From the NCBI GenBank assembly GCA_037355855.1, contig CM074765.1, forward strand, positions 2,418,001-2,482,000: 64,000 bases of DNA, read 5' to 3'. Origin of the DNA: Pseudo-nitzschia pungens (lineage: Eukaryota > Bacillariophyta > Bacillariophyceae > Bacillariales > Bacillariaceae). The translations under genes and the position numbers were made by a program. Shown here piece after piece: positions 42,607 to 53,181 of the stretch (within the stretch, counting starts at the first letter, position 1; each line of letters starts with the position of its first letter). The notes below the pieces were generated by a model, which searched no databases, was not told the DNA's origin, and saw nothing but the letters and a program-made list of their open reading frames with translations.

Positions 42607-45600
42607 TGGCACATATCATTCCTCCTCCTGCCACTGACAAATACCTCTCTGAATTTCTTTCCTGTCTCAAAGTCCCTGACTCTATTCTGAGTTTGCCCCC
42701 CTTTGACTATTCAGTGTGTCCAGCTGACAATGCTGCTGCCTGGAAACGCCAGAGGGAATGCACAGCAAGTGAACCTTCTTGTTTGAGTTTTTCCCACCAC
42801 AAGGCATTTGCCCTGGATCCCCAGCTGAACAAGTTTGACACTCTCCTGAGATCTGTCCCATTGATTGTTGGCTTCTCTCCTTCTGCTTGGCAGGTCATCA
42901 CTGATGTTGAGATCTTCAAGAAACCTGGTGAATATAGAGTGGATAAGATGAGGCTCATCCAGTTGATGTCTCCTGAGTTCCAAATCAACAACAAGATGAT
43001 TGGCAGACGCATTCTTGCCTACGCTGAACTTGCCAATGCAGTGGCTGTTGATCAACATGGAAGCAGGAAACACCACAAGGCAATCAACACCTGCCTGAAC
43101 AAGAAGCTCATATGTGATGTGTTGCGGCAGAAGCGCAGATCCGGTGCTGTTGCTATGAATGATGCCAAGGGCTGCTATGATAGGATCTCTCATCCCATTG
43201 CAGGTCTCACTCTCCAGAGCTTTGGGGTTCCTGCCCATGTGTGTGAAGTTCTTCTGTCTACTTTGCAACATGCCAAGCACCACATCAAAACTGGTTTTGG
43301 TCGGTCAGGTCCTGTGTATGGTGATGAATCTGTTCCTCTCAGTGGTTGTGGCCAAGGCAATGGTATTGGTCCAACTCTTTGGGCTTTGGTGTCAACAATT
43401 GTCTTCCGAATGATGCAACAGGCTGGGCATGGTGTCCATCTTATTACTTCATTGTCACTGCAACTGGTTTCTCTTGTGGGTTTTGCCTTTGTGGATGACA
43501 CAGATTTGTTTTGTGCTGGCTCTGATTCCTCAACATCTGGTGAGGATTTGGCTGTTGACTTTCAGGGAGCTCTTGACCGATGGGCCGGTGGGATTATTGC
43601 CACTGGTGGTGCTATTGAACCTGCCAAATCCTTCTGTTATTTGATTGATTTCAAATGGAATGGATCCGGTTGGGACTATCGCTCAATTGCTGACATGCCT
43701 GGTGACTTCTCTGTTGCTGACAAGAATGGCAATCGGGCTACCCTGGATCGATTTGAAGTTGACCATGCTGACAAGACCCTTGGGGTGTTTATCTCCATGG
43801 ATGGCAATGAGGAAGCACAGATTGCTCATATGAAGTCACAGTCTCAGTCTTTTGGCTCTCAACTCAAGGCTTCCAAGTGTGAGAAGCGCGCATCCCTCTA
43901 CACCTTCAAGTATTCTTTCATGAAGTCTGTTGAATACCCCATGCCTGTCACGCAACTTGATGAGGCCACCTGGACTAAGATTATTCACCCAGCTCTTGTT
44001 CCTGTGCTGAACAAAGCAGGGATGTCACGGACATTTCCTAGACATGTGTTCTATGGTCCTTCCCTCTATCAAGGCTTTGGTTTCATCCATCCATACCTCC
44101 TCCAAGAGTTCAGTCATATTGCCACCCTCTTTCAGGAATCTGTCAGGTCCTCACAAACTGGTAGGATTCTCAGGCTAACTGCTGAGTCTCTCCGGCTTGA
44201 ACTTGGCATTCCTCTCCATCTTGGTGTCACACCATATCATCCTTTTGCTTCCTACGTCACTCCCTGCTGGTACAAACATGTGTGGAAGTTTTTCTCTGTT
44301 CACCCTGTGAGCTTGTTTGAAGACTTCCCAGATCTTCCTCTGCTACGTTCCAATGACTGTTATCTCATGCAAGCCTTTGTCAACTCTGGCTTCAGAGGTG
44401 CTGACTTGTCCCTCTTGAATCACATGCGCATGTCCCTCAAGGCTATTTCCCTTGCTGACATTTGTACTCCAGATGGGAAAAGACTCTCTCCCATGGCCTT
44501 CCAGCTGACATCCTCCAATCACTTGAGGGATCATCTTGACTGGCCTAGATGTCCTCCATCTTGGCCTCCAGCAGCACAGCGCTTATGGACTAAGGCTCTT
44601 CAGACCTGTTTTCTTCCCCCCTGTCCACCCCCTGCAGCCAGGGCACTGGCTCCTTCTTTTCACCTTGGGCATTGGCTCTCTCCCCAGACAGCTTCTCTTT
44701 GGCCTTGGTTTTTGTCTCCATCCACCAACAGAATATTCTTCAAAACTTCTACTGGCTGGATTGTGAGCACCTCCCAGGGCCGGGGCAGATACAGGGTCAC
44801 TCCTGAACTCATTTCTGACAAACCAGCCTGTGCTGATGTGCTTGTCTGCCCTGTTATTTGTGGACAAGTTGTGCGCGTTGTTGGGTCCTCTGCTTTTGTT
44901 TCTGAACCTCCTGACATGGATCCTCTGGTGTACAATCCATTTGATTCTCTTCCAGACTCCCCAGTAGATGCCTTTGATGCACTCTGTGCGTCTCCAAGAG
45001 TTCTTCTCCACAAATATTCCCTACCACAGGCTGGCTGTCAGCACCTTGTTGATGCTATTGAGAGTGGTACTGCCAGTGCTGTATGTGATGGTTCATTTGA
45101 TCCGGACCTTCTCAGAGGAACTTCGGCTTTCATTTTGTCACCCAATACCTCCACCAAGTCAGCTTCATTGTTCCTCACTGGCTGTAATTTTGTCAGTGGA
45201 TCCCCTGAGGACCAATCATCCTATAGGAGTGAGCTGGCAGGCATCATTGGGGTTCTCACCTGTTGCACTGCTCTGGTGAGTCTTTTTGATATTGCTTCTG
45301 GCTCTATCACCATTGCTCTGGATGGTGACACAGCTCTCAAACAGGCTGAGGGATCCTGGCCATTGGTTATTTCCCAGAAGTCTTTTGATTATGTTTATGT
45401 CATCAGAAACATGATTTCTGTCCTGCCAATCTCTGTGCACTTTCAGTGGGTTCAGGGCCATCAAGCTGGAATCTTTCTTGATTGGTGGGCCCTTCGCAAT
45501 CATCAGGTTGACAGCATGGCAAAGGCATTTCTCTCTGTCCATAGAGCTTCTGCCCATCACTATCCCAGACTTGTGTTTGAGCCTTGGGCATTTTCTCTCA

Positions 45601-45911
45601 ATGGATGCAAGTGTTCAAGGTTTGATCAAAATGCTTTGCATGTTGCCATTTCTGGTCCTCCTCTTCTTCAATATTGGCAGACCCACCATGATATCCCCAT
45701 TCCACAACCTGTTTTGAGTTCCATCCATTGGTGTGCCCATCTGTCTGCCTTCAAGCGTCTACCTCCTGGCATGCAAAGGTGGTTTGTCAAGTTTGCTTCT
45801 GGATGCATTGGTGTTGGCAACCAACTACTTCACTACCAGTATCAGGATCACTCCAGGTGCCCATTGTGTGATGCAGACAACGAGAAGGTTTCGCTGTCAG
45901 CACCTTGTTGA
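42603..45911 (+). pseudogene. LINE A ORF2: reverse transcriptase and first RNase H copy
   Basis: This frame holds the RT (NDAKGCYDRIS near 43165, SGCGQGNGIGP near 43345, FVDD near 43490) and an RNase H with all acidic positions (CDGSFD near 45085, YRSEL near 45225, LDGD near 45317, WVQGHQ near 45450). It enters the CCHC finger (CPLCDADNEKVS) but is cut at 45893 by the start of a tandem duplication and stops at 45911, losing the finger's His and last Cys. Separated from the upstream part by the indel cluster near 42500. Each domain looks undamaged on its own. Confidence 0.9.
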
Positions 45912-47611
45912 TGCTATTGAGAGTGGTACTGCCAGTGCTGTATGTGATGGTTCATTTGATCCGGACCTTCTCCGAGGAACTTCGGCTTTCATTTTGTCAC
46001 CCAATACCTCCACCAAGTCTGCCTCTTTGTTCCTCACTGGCTGTAATTTTGTCAGTGGATCCCCTGAGGATCAGTCATCCTACAGGAGTGAACTGGCGGG
46101 TATCATTGGAGTTCTCACCTGTTGCACTGCTCTGGTGAGTCTTTTTGATATTGCTTCTGGTTCTATCAACATTGCTCTGGATGGTGACACAGCTCTCAAA
46201 CAGGCTGAGGGATCATGGCCTTTGGTTATTTCCCAGAAGTCTTTTGATTATGTTTATGTCATCAGAAACATGATTTCTGCCCTGCCAATCTCTGTGAACT
46301 TTCAATGGGTTCAGGGCCATCAAGCTGGAATCTTTCTTGATTGGTGGGCCCTTCGCAATCATCAGGTTGACAGCATGGCAAAGGCATTTCTCTCTGTCCA
46401 TAGAGCTTCTGCCCATCACTATCCCAGACTTGTGTTTGAGCCTTGGGCATTTTCTCTCAATGGATGCAAGTGTTCAAGGTTTGATCAAAATGCTTTGCAT
46501 GTTGCCATTTCTGGTCCTCCTCTTCTTCAATATTGGCAGACCCACCATGATATCCCCATTCCACAACCTGTTTTGAGTTCCATCCATTGGTGTGCCCATC
46601 TGTCTGCCTTCAAGCGTCTACCTCCTGGCATGCAAAGGTGGTTTGTCAAGTTTGCTTCTGGATGCATTGGTGTTGGCAACCAACTACTTCACTACCAGTA
46701 TCAGGATCACTCCAGGTGCCCATTGTGTGATGCAGACAACGAGAAGGTTTCGCTGTCAGCACCTTGTTGATGCTATTGAGAGTGGTACTGCCAGTGCTGT
46801 ATGTGATGGTTCATTTGATCCGGACCTTCTCCGAGGAACTTCGGCTTTCATTTTGTCACCCAATACCTCCACCAAGTCTGCCTCTTTGTTCCTCACTGGC
46901 TGTAATTTTGTCAGTGGATCCCCTGAGGATCAGTCATCCTACAGGAGTGAACTGGCGGGTATCATTGGAGTTCTCACCTGTTGCACTGCTCTGGTGAGTC
47001 TTTTTGATATTGCTTCTGGTTCTATCAACATTGCTCTGGATGGTGACACAGCTCTCAAACAGGCTGAGGGATCATGGCCTTTGGTTATTTCCCAGAAGTC
47101 TTTTGATTATGTTTATGTCATCAGAAACATGATTTCTGCCCTGCCAATCTCTGTGAACTTTCAATGGGTTCAGGGCCATCAAGCTGGAATCTTTCTTGAT
47201 TGGTGGGCCCTTCGCAATCATCAGGTTGACAGCATGGCAAAGGCATTTCTCTCTGTCCATAGAGCTTCTGCCCATCACTATCCCAGACTTGTGTTAGAGC
47301 CCTGGGCCTTTTCTCTAAATGGATGCAAGTGTTCAAGGTTTGATCAGAATGCTTTGCATGTTGCTATTTCAGGTCCTCCTCTTCTTCAATATTGGCAGAC
47401 CCACCATGACATTCCCATTCCACAACCTGTTTTGAGTTCCATCCATTGGTGTGCCCATCTGTCTGCCTTCAAGCGATTACCTCTTGGCATGCAAAGGTGG
47501 TTTGTCAAGTTTGCTTCTGGATGCATTGGTGTTGGCAACCAACTACTTCACTACCAGTATCAGGATCACTCCAGGTGCCCATTGTGTGATGCAGACAACG
47601 AGAAGGTTTCT
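45035..47611 (+). repeat. 859-bp tandem triplication covering the RNase H domain
   Basis: The stretch starting CTGTCAGCACCTTGTTGATG at 45035 starts again at 45894 and 46753. Both new junctions read GGTTTCGCTGTCAG where the normal sequence reads GGTTTCTCATGTGC. Copies 2 and 3 look almost identical, while copy 1 differs at scattered sites. The period is one base over a multiple of three, so each copy is in a different frame. Confidence 0.95.
45733..46770 (+). pseudogene. LINE A ORF2: second RNase H copy (tandem duplication)
   Basis: This frame joins the tail of copy 1 to a complete RNase H in copy 2 (CDGSFD near 45944, YRSEL near 46084, LDGD near 46176, WVQGHQ near 46309). It again ends at the broken finger (KVSLSAPC) at the second junction. 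It has no start signal of its own. Confidence 0.85.
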
Positions 47612-48277
47612 CATGTGCTCTCCTGCAAGGACACTGGGGCAGTACAGCACAGTGTGTCAGCTTTCAAGGGACCCCTGCAGAAGAGGCTTGAAGTTGAACA
47701 AACTGATCCATCATTGGTTGTTGCCATTGTGGATCTTCTCACCAGAGTTCGGAAGGGCCAGACCATTTATCCATCATCCTACTCACTTGCAATTGCGTCT
47801 GCTGTCAGGGCACAGAGGACTATTGGCTGGCATAACTGGCTTCTTGGTAGGTGGTCTCCTCGCTGGTACCAAATTCAGGCTGACTACTACTCCCACATTG
47901 GAAGCAAGCGCTCTCCCAAACGTTGGGCTACAGCTATCATCCATCAGTTCTTTCTTACCTCCTGGGATCTTTGGACTTATAGGAATGAACGACTCCATGG
48001 TCCTGGGGGTACCCTTGATGCTGAACAACACCAATCTCTTGATGCTTCCATCACTTCAGAATTGGCAATTGGTGCAGCTGGTGCACTTCCCCAGTCACAC
48101 TCCCTGTTACAAACCCCTTTCCACGTCCTACAAGGTTACACCCTGACTGCCAAGCGGCAGTGGCTTGCAACCATCCACCTTGCAAGGAAGCAATATGCAG
48201 CGCCTGTCCAACCAGTGCAGCCATACCAACAAGAGGCTGCTCTTCTCAGAGCCTGGCTTACTGGACCTCAGGGTTGA
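46592..48277 (+). pseudogene. LINE A ORF2: third RNase H copy and C-terminal finger
   Basis: The third copy of RNase H (CDGSFD near 46803 to WVQGHQ near 47168) continues into the intact CCHC finger (CPLCDADNEKVSHVLSC near 47575-47625) and the Trp-rich tail, ending at TGA 48277. This is the natural C-terminus of ORF2 but is reached only in a frame different from the RT frame. Confidence 0.88.
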
Positions 48278-48503
48278 TTACACTTTGTCCCTTGGTTTTG
48301 TCTTCTGTTCCTGCTTCTCATCCTGTCCCATCCCTTTTGATACTGGATCTTATCCCAATATCTTCACTCCCATTTCCCTTTCTCTCAAGTCCCTCTTTTG
48401 TGGGACTTGTTTTGTCTTTTTCCCTGCTTGATGTTCAAGGTTTGTTTGAAAATTTGTCGTTCTGCCACTTGGGGTCCTGACTCTATGATGGAGGCGACGT
48501 TAA

Positions 48504-48545
48504 AGTCTGGTTACAGACTGAGTAATTTAGTTTCACCTTTGGTGA
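48504..48545 (+). other. LINE 3'UTR double hairpin (LINE A)
   Basis: AGTCTG/CAGACT at 48504-48519 and TCACC/GGTGA at 48533-48545, followed by the ATT-rich tail. Confidence 0.75.
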
Positions 48546-48584
48546 TTAAAGTTATTTAAATACGTATATTAATATTAATTGAGT

Positions 48585-49748
48585 AATCGCGGTATCGAGA
48601 GTGACCCGGTAGATGTCCGACACAAGGCTGAGGGATAGAATGTTTGCCATCCCCCCTTCCTGATACCACACTGTTCCAAAGCCTGGTAAGTGCCCGATTT
48701 GATCCACAATGACCACTCCTGCATTGCAGTGGATCCGAATCTTGTTGCCGTTTGGGTGCCGGCGGATGTTTTGCAACAATCGTGGGTTGCTCACGCAGTT
48801 ACAGGTGGCTTGACTATCCAACAGTAACCAGTATGGGTTGATATTGCTTGATCGGCCTTGCGAAAACATGTATTCCAAAGCTTCCCCAAGCTGGTGGAAA
48901 CCAGCGCACGAGTCCACACTCCTGGGCTTTTCGGTGGGATTGTTGTGCCAATTCTCCTCGCTGTGAGACTGGAGGAAACATAGCTCGTCTTCAGTGTCTT
49001 CGTCATCAATTGCTGCCATGAGTACTTGGGTGGCCTCCCGGATAGTTGGTCCGGTCTCATCTGGTTCATTCGGTTCATCTGGTGAGTCTTCCAGTTTGCT
49101 CGAGACCTCATCTAGTTCCTCGTTGGGTCCGGTTTCGATGGCGTTGGATACAAGGGTAGTTCCTTCTGTGGTCTCACCCTGACCTTGTTTGTCTCCTTTG
49201 CTGTTCTTGCTTTGCCCTTGGTTGTCCTTGGATCTGGTGGACTTGTACTGGTTTAGCAATTCCAGCGCCTTAGGTTGAGTTGTGGGATACACATCGGCAC
49301 CGAGACTGTAGTTGTCCTTGAGCACTCCTGCGAGATTCCGGTGTAGTTTGTTGTTGCTCCCATTAACGATGACGACTGATAGCAACATCTCATTCATGAT
49401 TAGGTGGACCTTTGACTTGTCAGTTTCCTCCATCTTTTGGTAGTCTTCATATGTTTTTCCATGGAATGACTTGTTTAGTGTAAGTTTGATCATTGCCTTG
49501 CTTCGAATGGTGATACCGGCTGAGGTAAGAACATCAAAATGTGCCTTAGTTTCCTCAGCGTAAGTCGCGGCATCCTTGTTGCCATCCTGTTTACACAAAA
49601 AGAACTTGTAAATTTTGTTTATGGCGTCCACCATGGGGTGGACCTTAGTTGCGCTGTCTCGGTAACAATACTCCCGGAGAATTGTGAGTAGTTGAAGTGT
49701 GTCTTGGGCAGTTTCTATTTCGTTCCACTGTTCACATGTCTTAAGGTG
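48585..49748 (-). pseudogene. Copia gag C-terminus, protease and pre-integrase start
   Basis: On the minus strand this continues the gag frame interrupted at 51714. It has a helical gag region (LREYCYRDSATK, YAEETKAHFDVL), a Lys/Gln/Gly-rich linker, an acidic stretch, then the aspartic protease (LLLDSQATCNCVSN, with DSQ where DSG/DTG is usual) and the start of the pre-integrase region (GMANILSLSLVSD). It is cut near 48585 by the 3' tail of LINE A. The Copia frame C-terminal to it reappears only at 22776 on the other side of LINE A, in the linker beyond integrase, so integrase is missing. Confidence 0.85.
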
Positions 49749-49766
49749 TTGTTTCACTCCAGGGCT
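49749..49766 (+). repeat. Target duplication, left copy (nested derivative 2)
   Basis: TTGTTTCACTCCAGGGCT; the right copy is 51714-51731. Confidence 0.95.
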
Positions 49767-50249
49767 ACAATTTGCGCGAAGCGCATTTTGTCCGACGTTC
49801 CGATGTTCCAGTACTAAAAATACGTAGCTTTCTACACAACTTTACCATGCGATATCTCGCTCCCTTATACACCCCCAATCACAACCCCAGGACCTACATG
49901 TATTAACCAAGACCTGCACTCTTCGTTTCTGCTATCGGTTCAGTTGCTGGATGCTTCGTTTGGTTGCTTTGGTTGCCAATTCACCACTCGGCGGCCGATC
50001 GAGCAGCAGCAACAACCAACACAAAACCGACACATAATTTTCTACAGCACTTCCAGTACAGATACTACAGCAATTCACCACTCTTTTTCGATGTACGGTA
50101 CTGCTTCGATCTGTTCCCAAGCTCCAACCAAGGCCCTTACGTATATCTTGCTATACTTAATGTTCTACACTGTTTCCAAGCTGCTTAAGTGATTCTCACT
50201 TAAAGTTCTTCCACTGTAGGAATATTTCTACACGAAATTCCAGATGTCA

Positions 50250-51060
50250 TCTGTTTCCAAGTCTATTGCCCTGATGGACCATAAGTGTTTTCGCTTATGG
50301 TCCTACTGTTTTCTGACCCAAGCCCCAAAGCCGCTAAGTACAGTTCACTTAAGGCTCTATCATCTACATAAACCTCTCAGGTGTACAGTATAAATGTCAT
50401 CTGTTTCCAAGTCTACTGCCCTGCTGGACCATAAGTGTTTTCGCTTATGGTCCTACTGTTTTCTGATCCAAGCACCAAAGCCGCTAAGTACAGTTCACTT
50501 AAGGCTCTACCATCCACATATACCTCTCAGGTGTACAGTATAAATGTCATCTGTTTCCAAGTCTACTGCCCGCTGGTCCATAAATGTTTTCGCTTATGGA
50601 CCTACTGTTTTTTGACCCAAGCCCCAAAGCCGCTAAGTACAGCTTTTTAAGGCTCTCCTACCTACATAACCCTGTCAGGTGCACACTTCAACTGTCATCT
50701 GTTTTCAAGTCTACTGCCCTGCTGGACCATAAGTGTTTTCGCTTATGGTCCTATTGTTTTCTGACCCAAGCCCCAAAGCCGCTAAGTACAGTTTGTTTAA
50801 GGCTCTACCATCTACATATACCTCTCAGATGCACACTTCAACTGTCATCTGTTTTCAAGCCTACTGCCCTGCTGGACCATAAGTGATATTCCCTTAGGTC
50901 CACCTGTTTTTCTGACCCAAGCCCCAAAGTCGCTAAGTAGTCTGTACTTAACGCACCACCACCTATATATACCCCTCCAGTTCACAGTACAGCTGCTACC
51001 TGTTTTCAAGCCTACAGCCCTGATGGTCCATAAGTGTTATCACTTAGAGCCCCTGTTTCC
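50250..51060 (+). repeat. About 149-bp tandem repeats, each with a hairpin
   Basis: Hairpins start at 50276, 50426, 50575, 50724, 50874 and, degenerate, about 51018. Units 1, 2 and 4 have arms GGACCATAAG and CTTATGGTCC around TGTTTTCG. Unit 3 has GGTCCATAA and TTATGGACC: both sides of one pair have changed together. A second, weaker TAAG/CTTA pair lies in the rest of each unit. Confidence 0.9.
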
Positions 51061-51639
51061 AAGCTACTACAGGAGAGCAAGTTCAAGTTCGAACAGAAGG
51101 CCAGCTGTTACGAATTTGAATTTGGTAGTAGGCTCCACTGCCTCTACGTGTTTCTGAATGTGCTACTATGAAGTTCGAACAGGAGGACAGCTGTTACGAA
51201 TTTGGTAGCCGTACTATATGTACCATACAGTGGTAAGGAATGTGTTTGGGGCACTCGCATTACTGATGCTGCAACACAGCATGCTGAGACCAGTTTCGCT
51301 TGCGTCAGCTGACCACTTGCATTACTGATACTATGTATCTGAGGAAGGGTTTTGCTTGTGTCAGCTGACCACTCCAAGCATTACTGATGCTGTACAGCGG
51401 CATGCAAGGGACAGTTTTGCTTGTGTTTTTCCCTTTCACGTTCTTGTTACCCCCTCACCTGTACGACTTGCAACAGCAGAGTCTGTTGTGCTCTGGACTG
51501 GTTCGTTTTTTCCTGTTTCTTACCAAGGTTCGTTTGCAAAATAGTCGTCCTTACAACCTGGGGCCTATTCCCCATGGTTGAGGCGGCGCGTCGTTCTACA
51601 ACTTGGGGCCTAACCTCTCTTCGATTGAGGCGACGATAA

Positions 51640-51681
51640 AGTCTGGTTACAGACTGAGTAGCTTTTAACCACCTTCGGTGG
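51640..51681 (+). other. 3' double hairpin of non-coding LINE derivative 2
   Basis: AGTCTG/CAGACT at 51640-51655 and CCACC/GGTGG at 51669-51681, then TTAAATAAGTATATT and the ATT tail. Confidence 0.75.
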
Positions 51682-51713
51682 ATTTTCCTACTTAAATAAG
51701 TATATTATTATTA

Positions 51714-51731
51714 TTGTTTCACTCCAGGGCT
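51714..51731 (+). repeat. Target duplication, right copy (nested derivative 2)
   Basis: Second copy of TTGTTTCACTCCAGGGCT. Confidence 0.95.
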
Positions 51732-52253
51732 GAGTTGCCCCTCGATCGTTGAGAACATGCTCTTAAGGTCCTCACAGTATGTTTCGAACTTTTTGGCTGA
51801 TCGCTCCCCTTTCTTCACCCACAGCTCCTCGAGCAGGCGCTTCTTTGTCTCATCCACTGTTGTTGATCCATCTGCGGAGGTGATGGTGTACTTGCCGGCG
51901 TCAGGCATTGGTGGAAGGAAATTTTCTTCCTCCAGCTTGGTGGCGTTTATAAGGGTTGTCTTGACGTTTGAGTTCTTCTTGCCAGCAACAATCTTCAATC
52001 CTTCAAAGAGCTTGTCATATTGCGTCGACTTTGACCCATCAATCACAATTCCTTTTAGTTCATCTTGGTCCAATCCGGTGAATTTGCGGTCAGTGGTTGA
52101 CCCGCTTCCTGTTATGTTGTTGTTGTTGTTGCCTCGTCGGTTGCGGTTTCTCGTTCTTGTGTTGCTTGCGTTCTTCGTGTTGTCTGTTTTTTGCGAGTTC
52201 GCACCGGGGCCCTTTTGGGTATTGAGTTGTTCCATGCTGGAGGATGCCTTCAT
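51714..52253 (-). pseudogene. Copia gag N-terminal part
   Basis: ATG at 52253 (MKASSSMEQLN). The first 65 residues are Asn/Arg/Ser/Lys-rich, then a helical gag region (LDQDELKGIVIDGS, EELWVKKGERSAKK). After 180 codons, which include the duplicated target, it is cut by the nested LINE derivative; the same frame resumes at 49748. It lies about 120 bp downstream of the LTR at 52375-52612, as expected for the 5' end of a Copia element. Confidence 0.85.
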
Positions 52254-52374
52254 CTACTGCTACAGCTGCTTTATCGCTCGGAGGATCTCGATCTACTCGA
52301 CGTGCGATGGATCGAAACACTGTGGTGGTTTCGGTTGGAGGTTATTCCAATTACCGCTAGTTTAATTACTTGTA

Positions 52375-52612
52375 TGTTGAATTCAGCAGGAAATCTACGA
52401 AAACCTTAAAGAGCACGATTAACTCTGTTGGTTAGATACAAGTAATTAAACTATGAGTGTGCTTGTGGTGAGTGGATTTCATGGTCGAGACATGACTGGT
52501 TGGTGTGAGCTGGTCTTGATCTGCGTCACTAACCACTGATCTACTGTCATTATCCTCATACCATCTATACCTACATATATGCCCAATGTCTATTCGAGGC
52601 ACATTTCCAACA
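52375..52612 (-). repeat. Copia LTR shared by two internal regions
   Basis: Same LTR as 10528-10771 (TGTTGGAAATG to TGAATTCAACA on the minus strand). Downstream on the minus strand is the leader and gag start; upstream is not foreign DNA but the 3' end of another internal region of the same Copia (52613-53181). It is therefore both the 5' LTR of one unit and the 3' LTR of another. Confidence 0.85.
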
Positions 52613-52664
52613 CACTCCTGCTGCTCATGGGCATATATCGTCGTCATATACCCGCAAACTGTAT

Positions 52665-53181
52665 TTATTGATTTGCCTTTCTCTTGGCATATTCCTCTTG
52701 GTATGAGATATATTCTGCGTCACTAATGCCCATGATCGTGTTCCTAAACTTTCTGAACAGGGATCTTTGTAAGGGCTTAGTGAAATAGTCCGCCAACATC
52801 TCCCCTGTTGGGCAATACTGAATTGATATTTCCTCTTTCTTAACCCGGTCGGTTATTAAGAAATAGCGTATATTGATGTGGCGTGTCCGCTTGGTGCTGG
52901 ATGACTTACCATTCATCTCCAGCTTCATGGCACTTGTGTTACTATCCTGATTGAGTATGTTCTGTTTTCCTAAGTATTGTTTGTTGACACCATTGTCGGG
53001 TGTTCTCTCGTCCAGTTGCGCCGCATATCCCTGCCATTCAAGGTAATAGTGGCACCATAGGTTGTATGGTAGGGTGTCATCAACCCCAACAAGCTCTGCC
53101 TCCGTTGAACTCTTGGTGTTTAGCTTTTGTTTTGTGGACATTGCGAGTACTGCCCCCTGTCCAAATGTGAGAACTCCACCT
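52665..53181 (-). pseudogene. Copia RNase H C-terminal fragment, second unit
   Basis: Nearly identical to 10824-11352: TKSSTEAELV, HINIRYFLITD, LADYFTKPL and the same C-terminus. Two coding or nearby differences were noticed (a Lys/Glu change in DKRTPD/DERTPD and a Thr/Ala-type change near 53142). It is cut abruptly at 53181, where the outer transposon's DNA begins. Confidence 0.9.

Larger units (their letters stand above)
22777..48580 (+). mobile_element. LINE A, near full-length, carrying two nested insertions
   Basis: The 5' end is CAATTTTGCGACGCGCG near 22777 and the 3' end is an ATT-rich tail near 48580. Its own sequence is 22777-24505, 26554-29936 and 41270-48580, about 12.4 kb, of which about 1.7 kb is internal duplication. 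It has a long leader, ORF1, overlapping ORF2, and the double-hairpin 3'UTR. It lies antisense in a Copia element. No target duplication is seen: GATACCTATAGGG on the left, GAGTAATCGCGG on the right. The Copia integrase region is missing at the site, suggesting a target deletion. ORF2 is broken by small indels. Confidence 0.88.
49767..51713 (+). mobile_element. Non-coding LINE derivative 2 (1.95 kb)
   Basis: It begins ACAATTTGCGCGAAGCGC and TTTTGTCCGACGTTCCGATG, carries about six 149-bp repeats, and ends with the double hairpin and a TTATT tail. An 18-bp duplication flanks it inside Copia gag, and gag resumes in frame. No frame encodes a LINE protein. It is the plus-strand twin of 24506-26534. 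The 3' third also has three copies of a GTCAGCTGACCACT-type segment (about 51243-51400). Confidence 0.92.
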
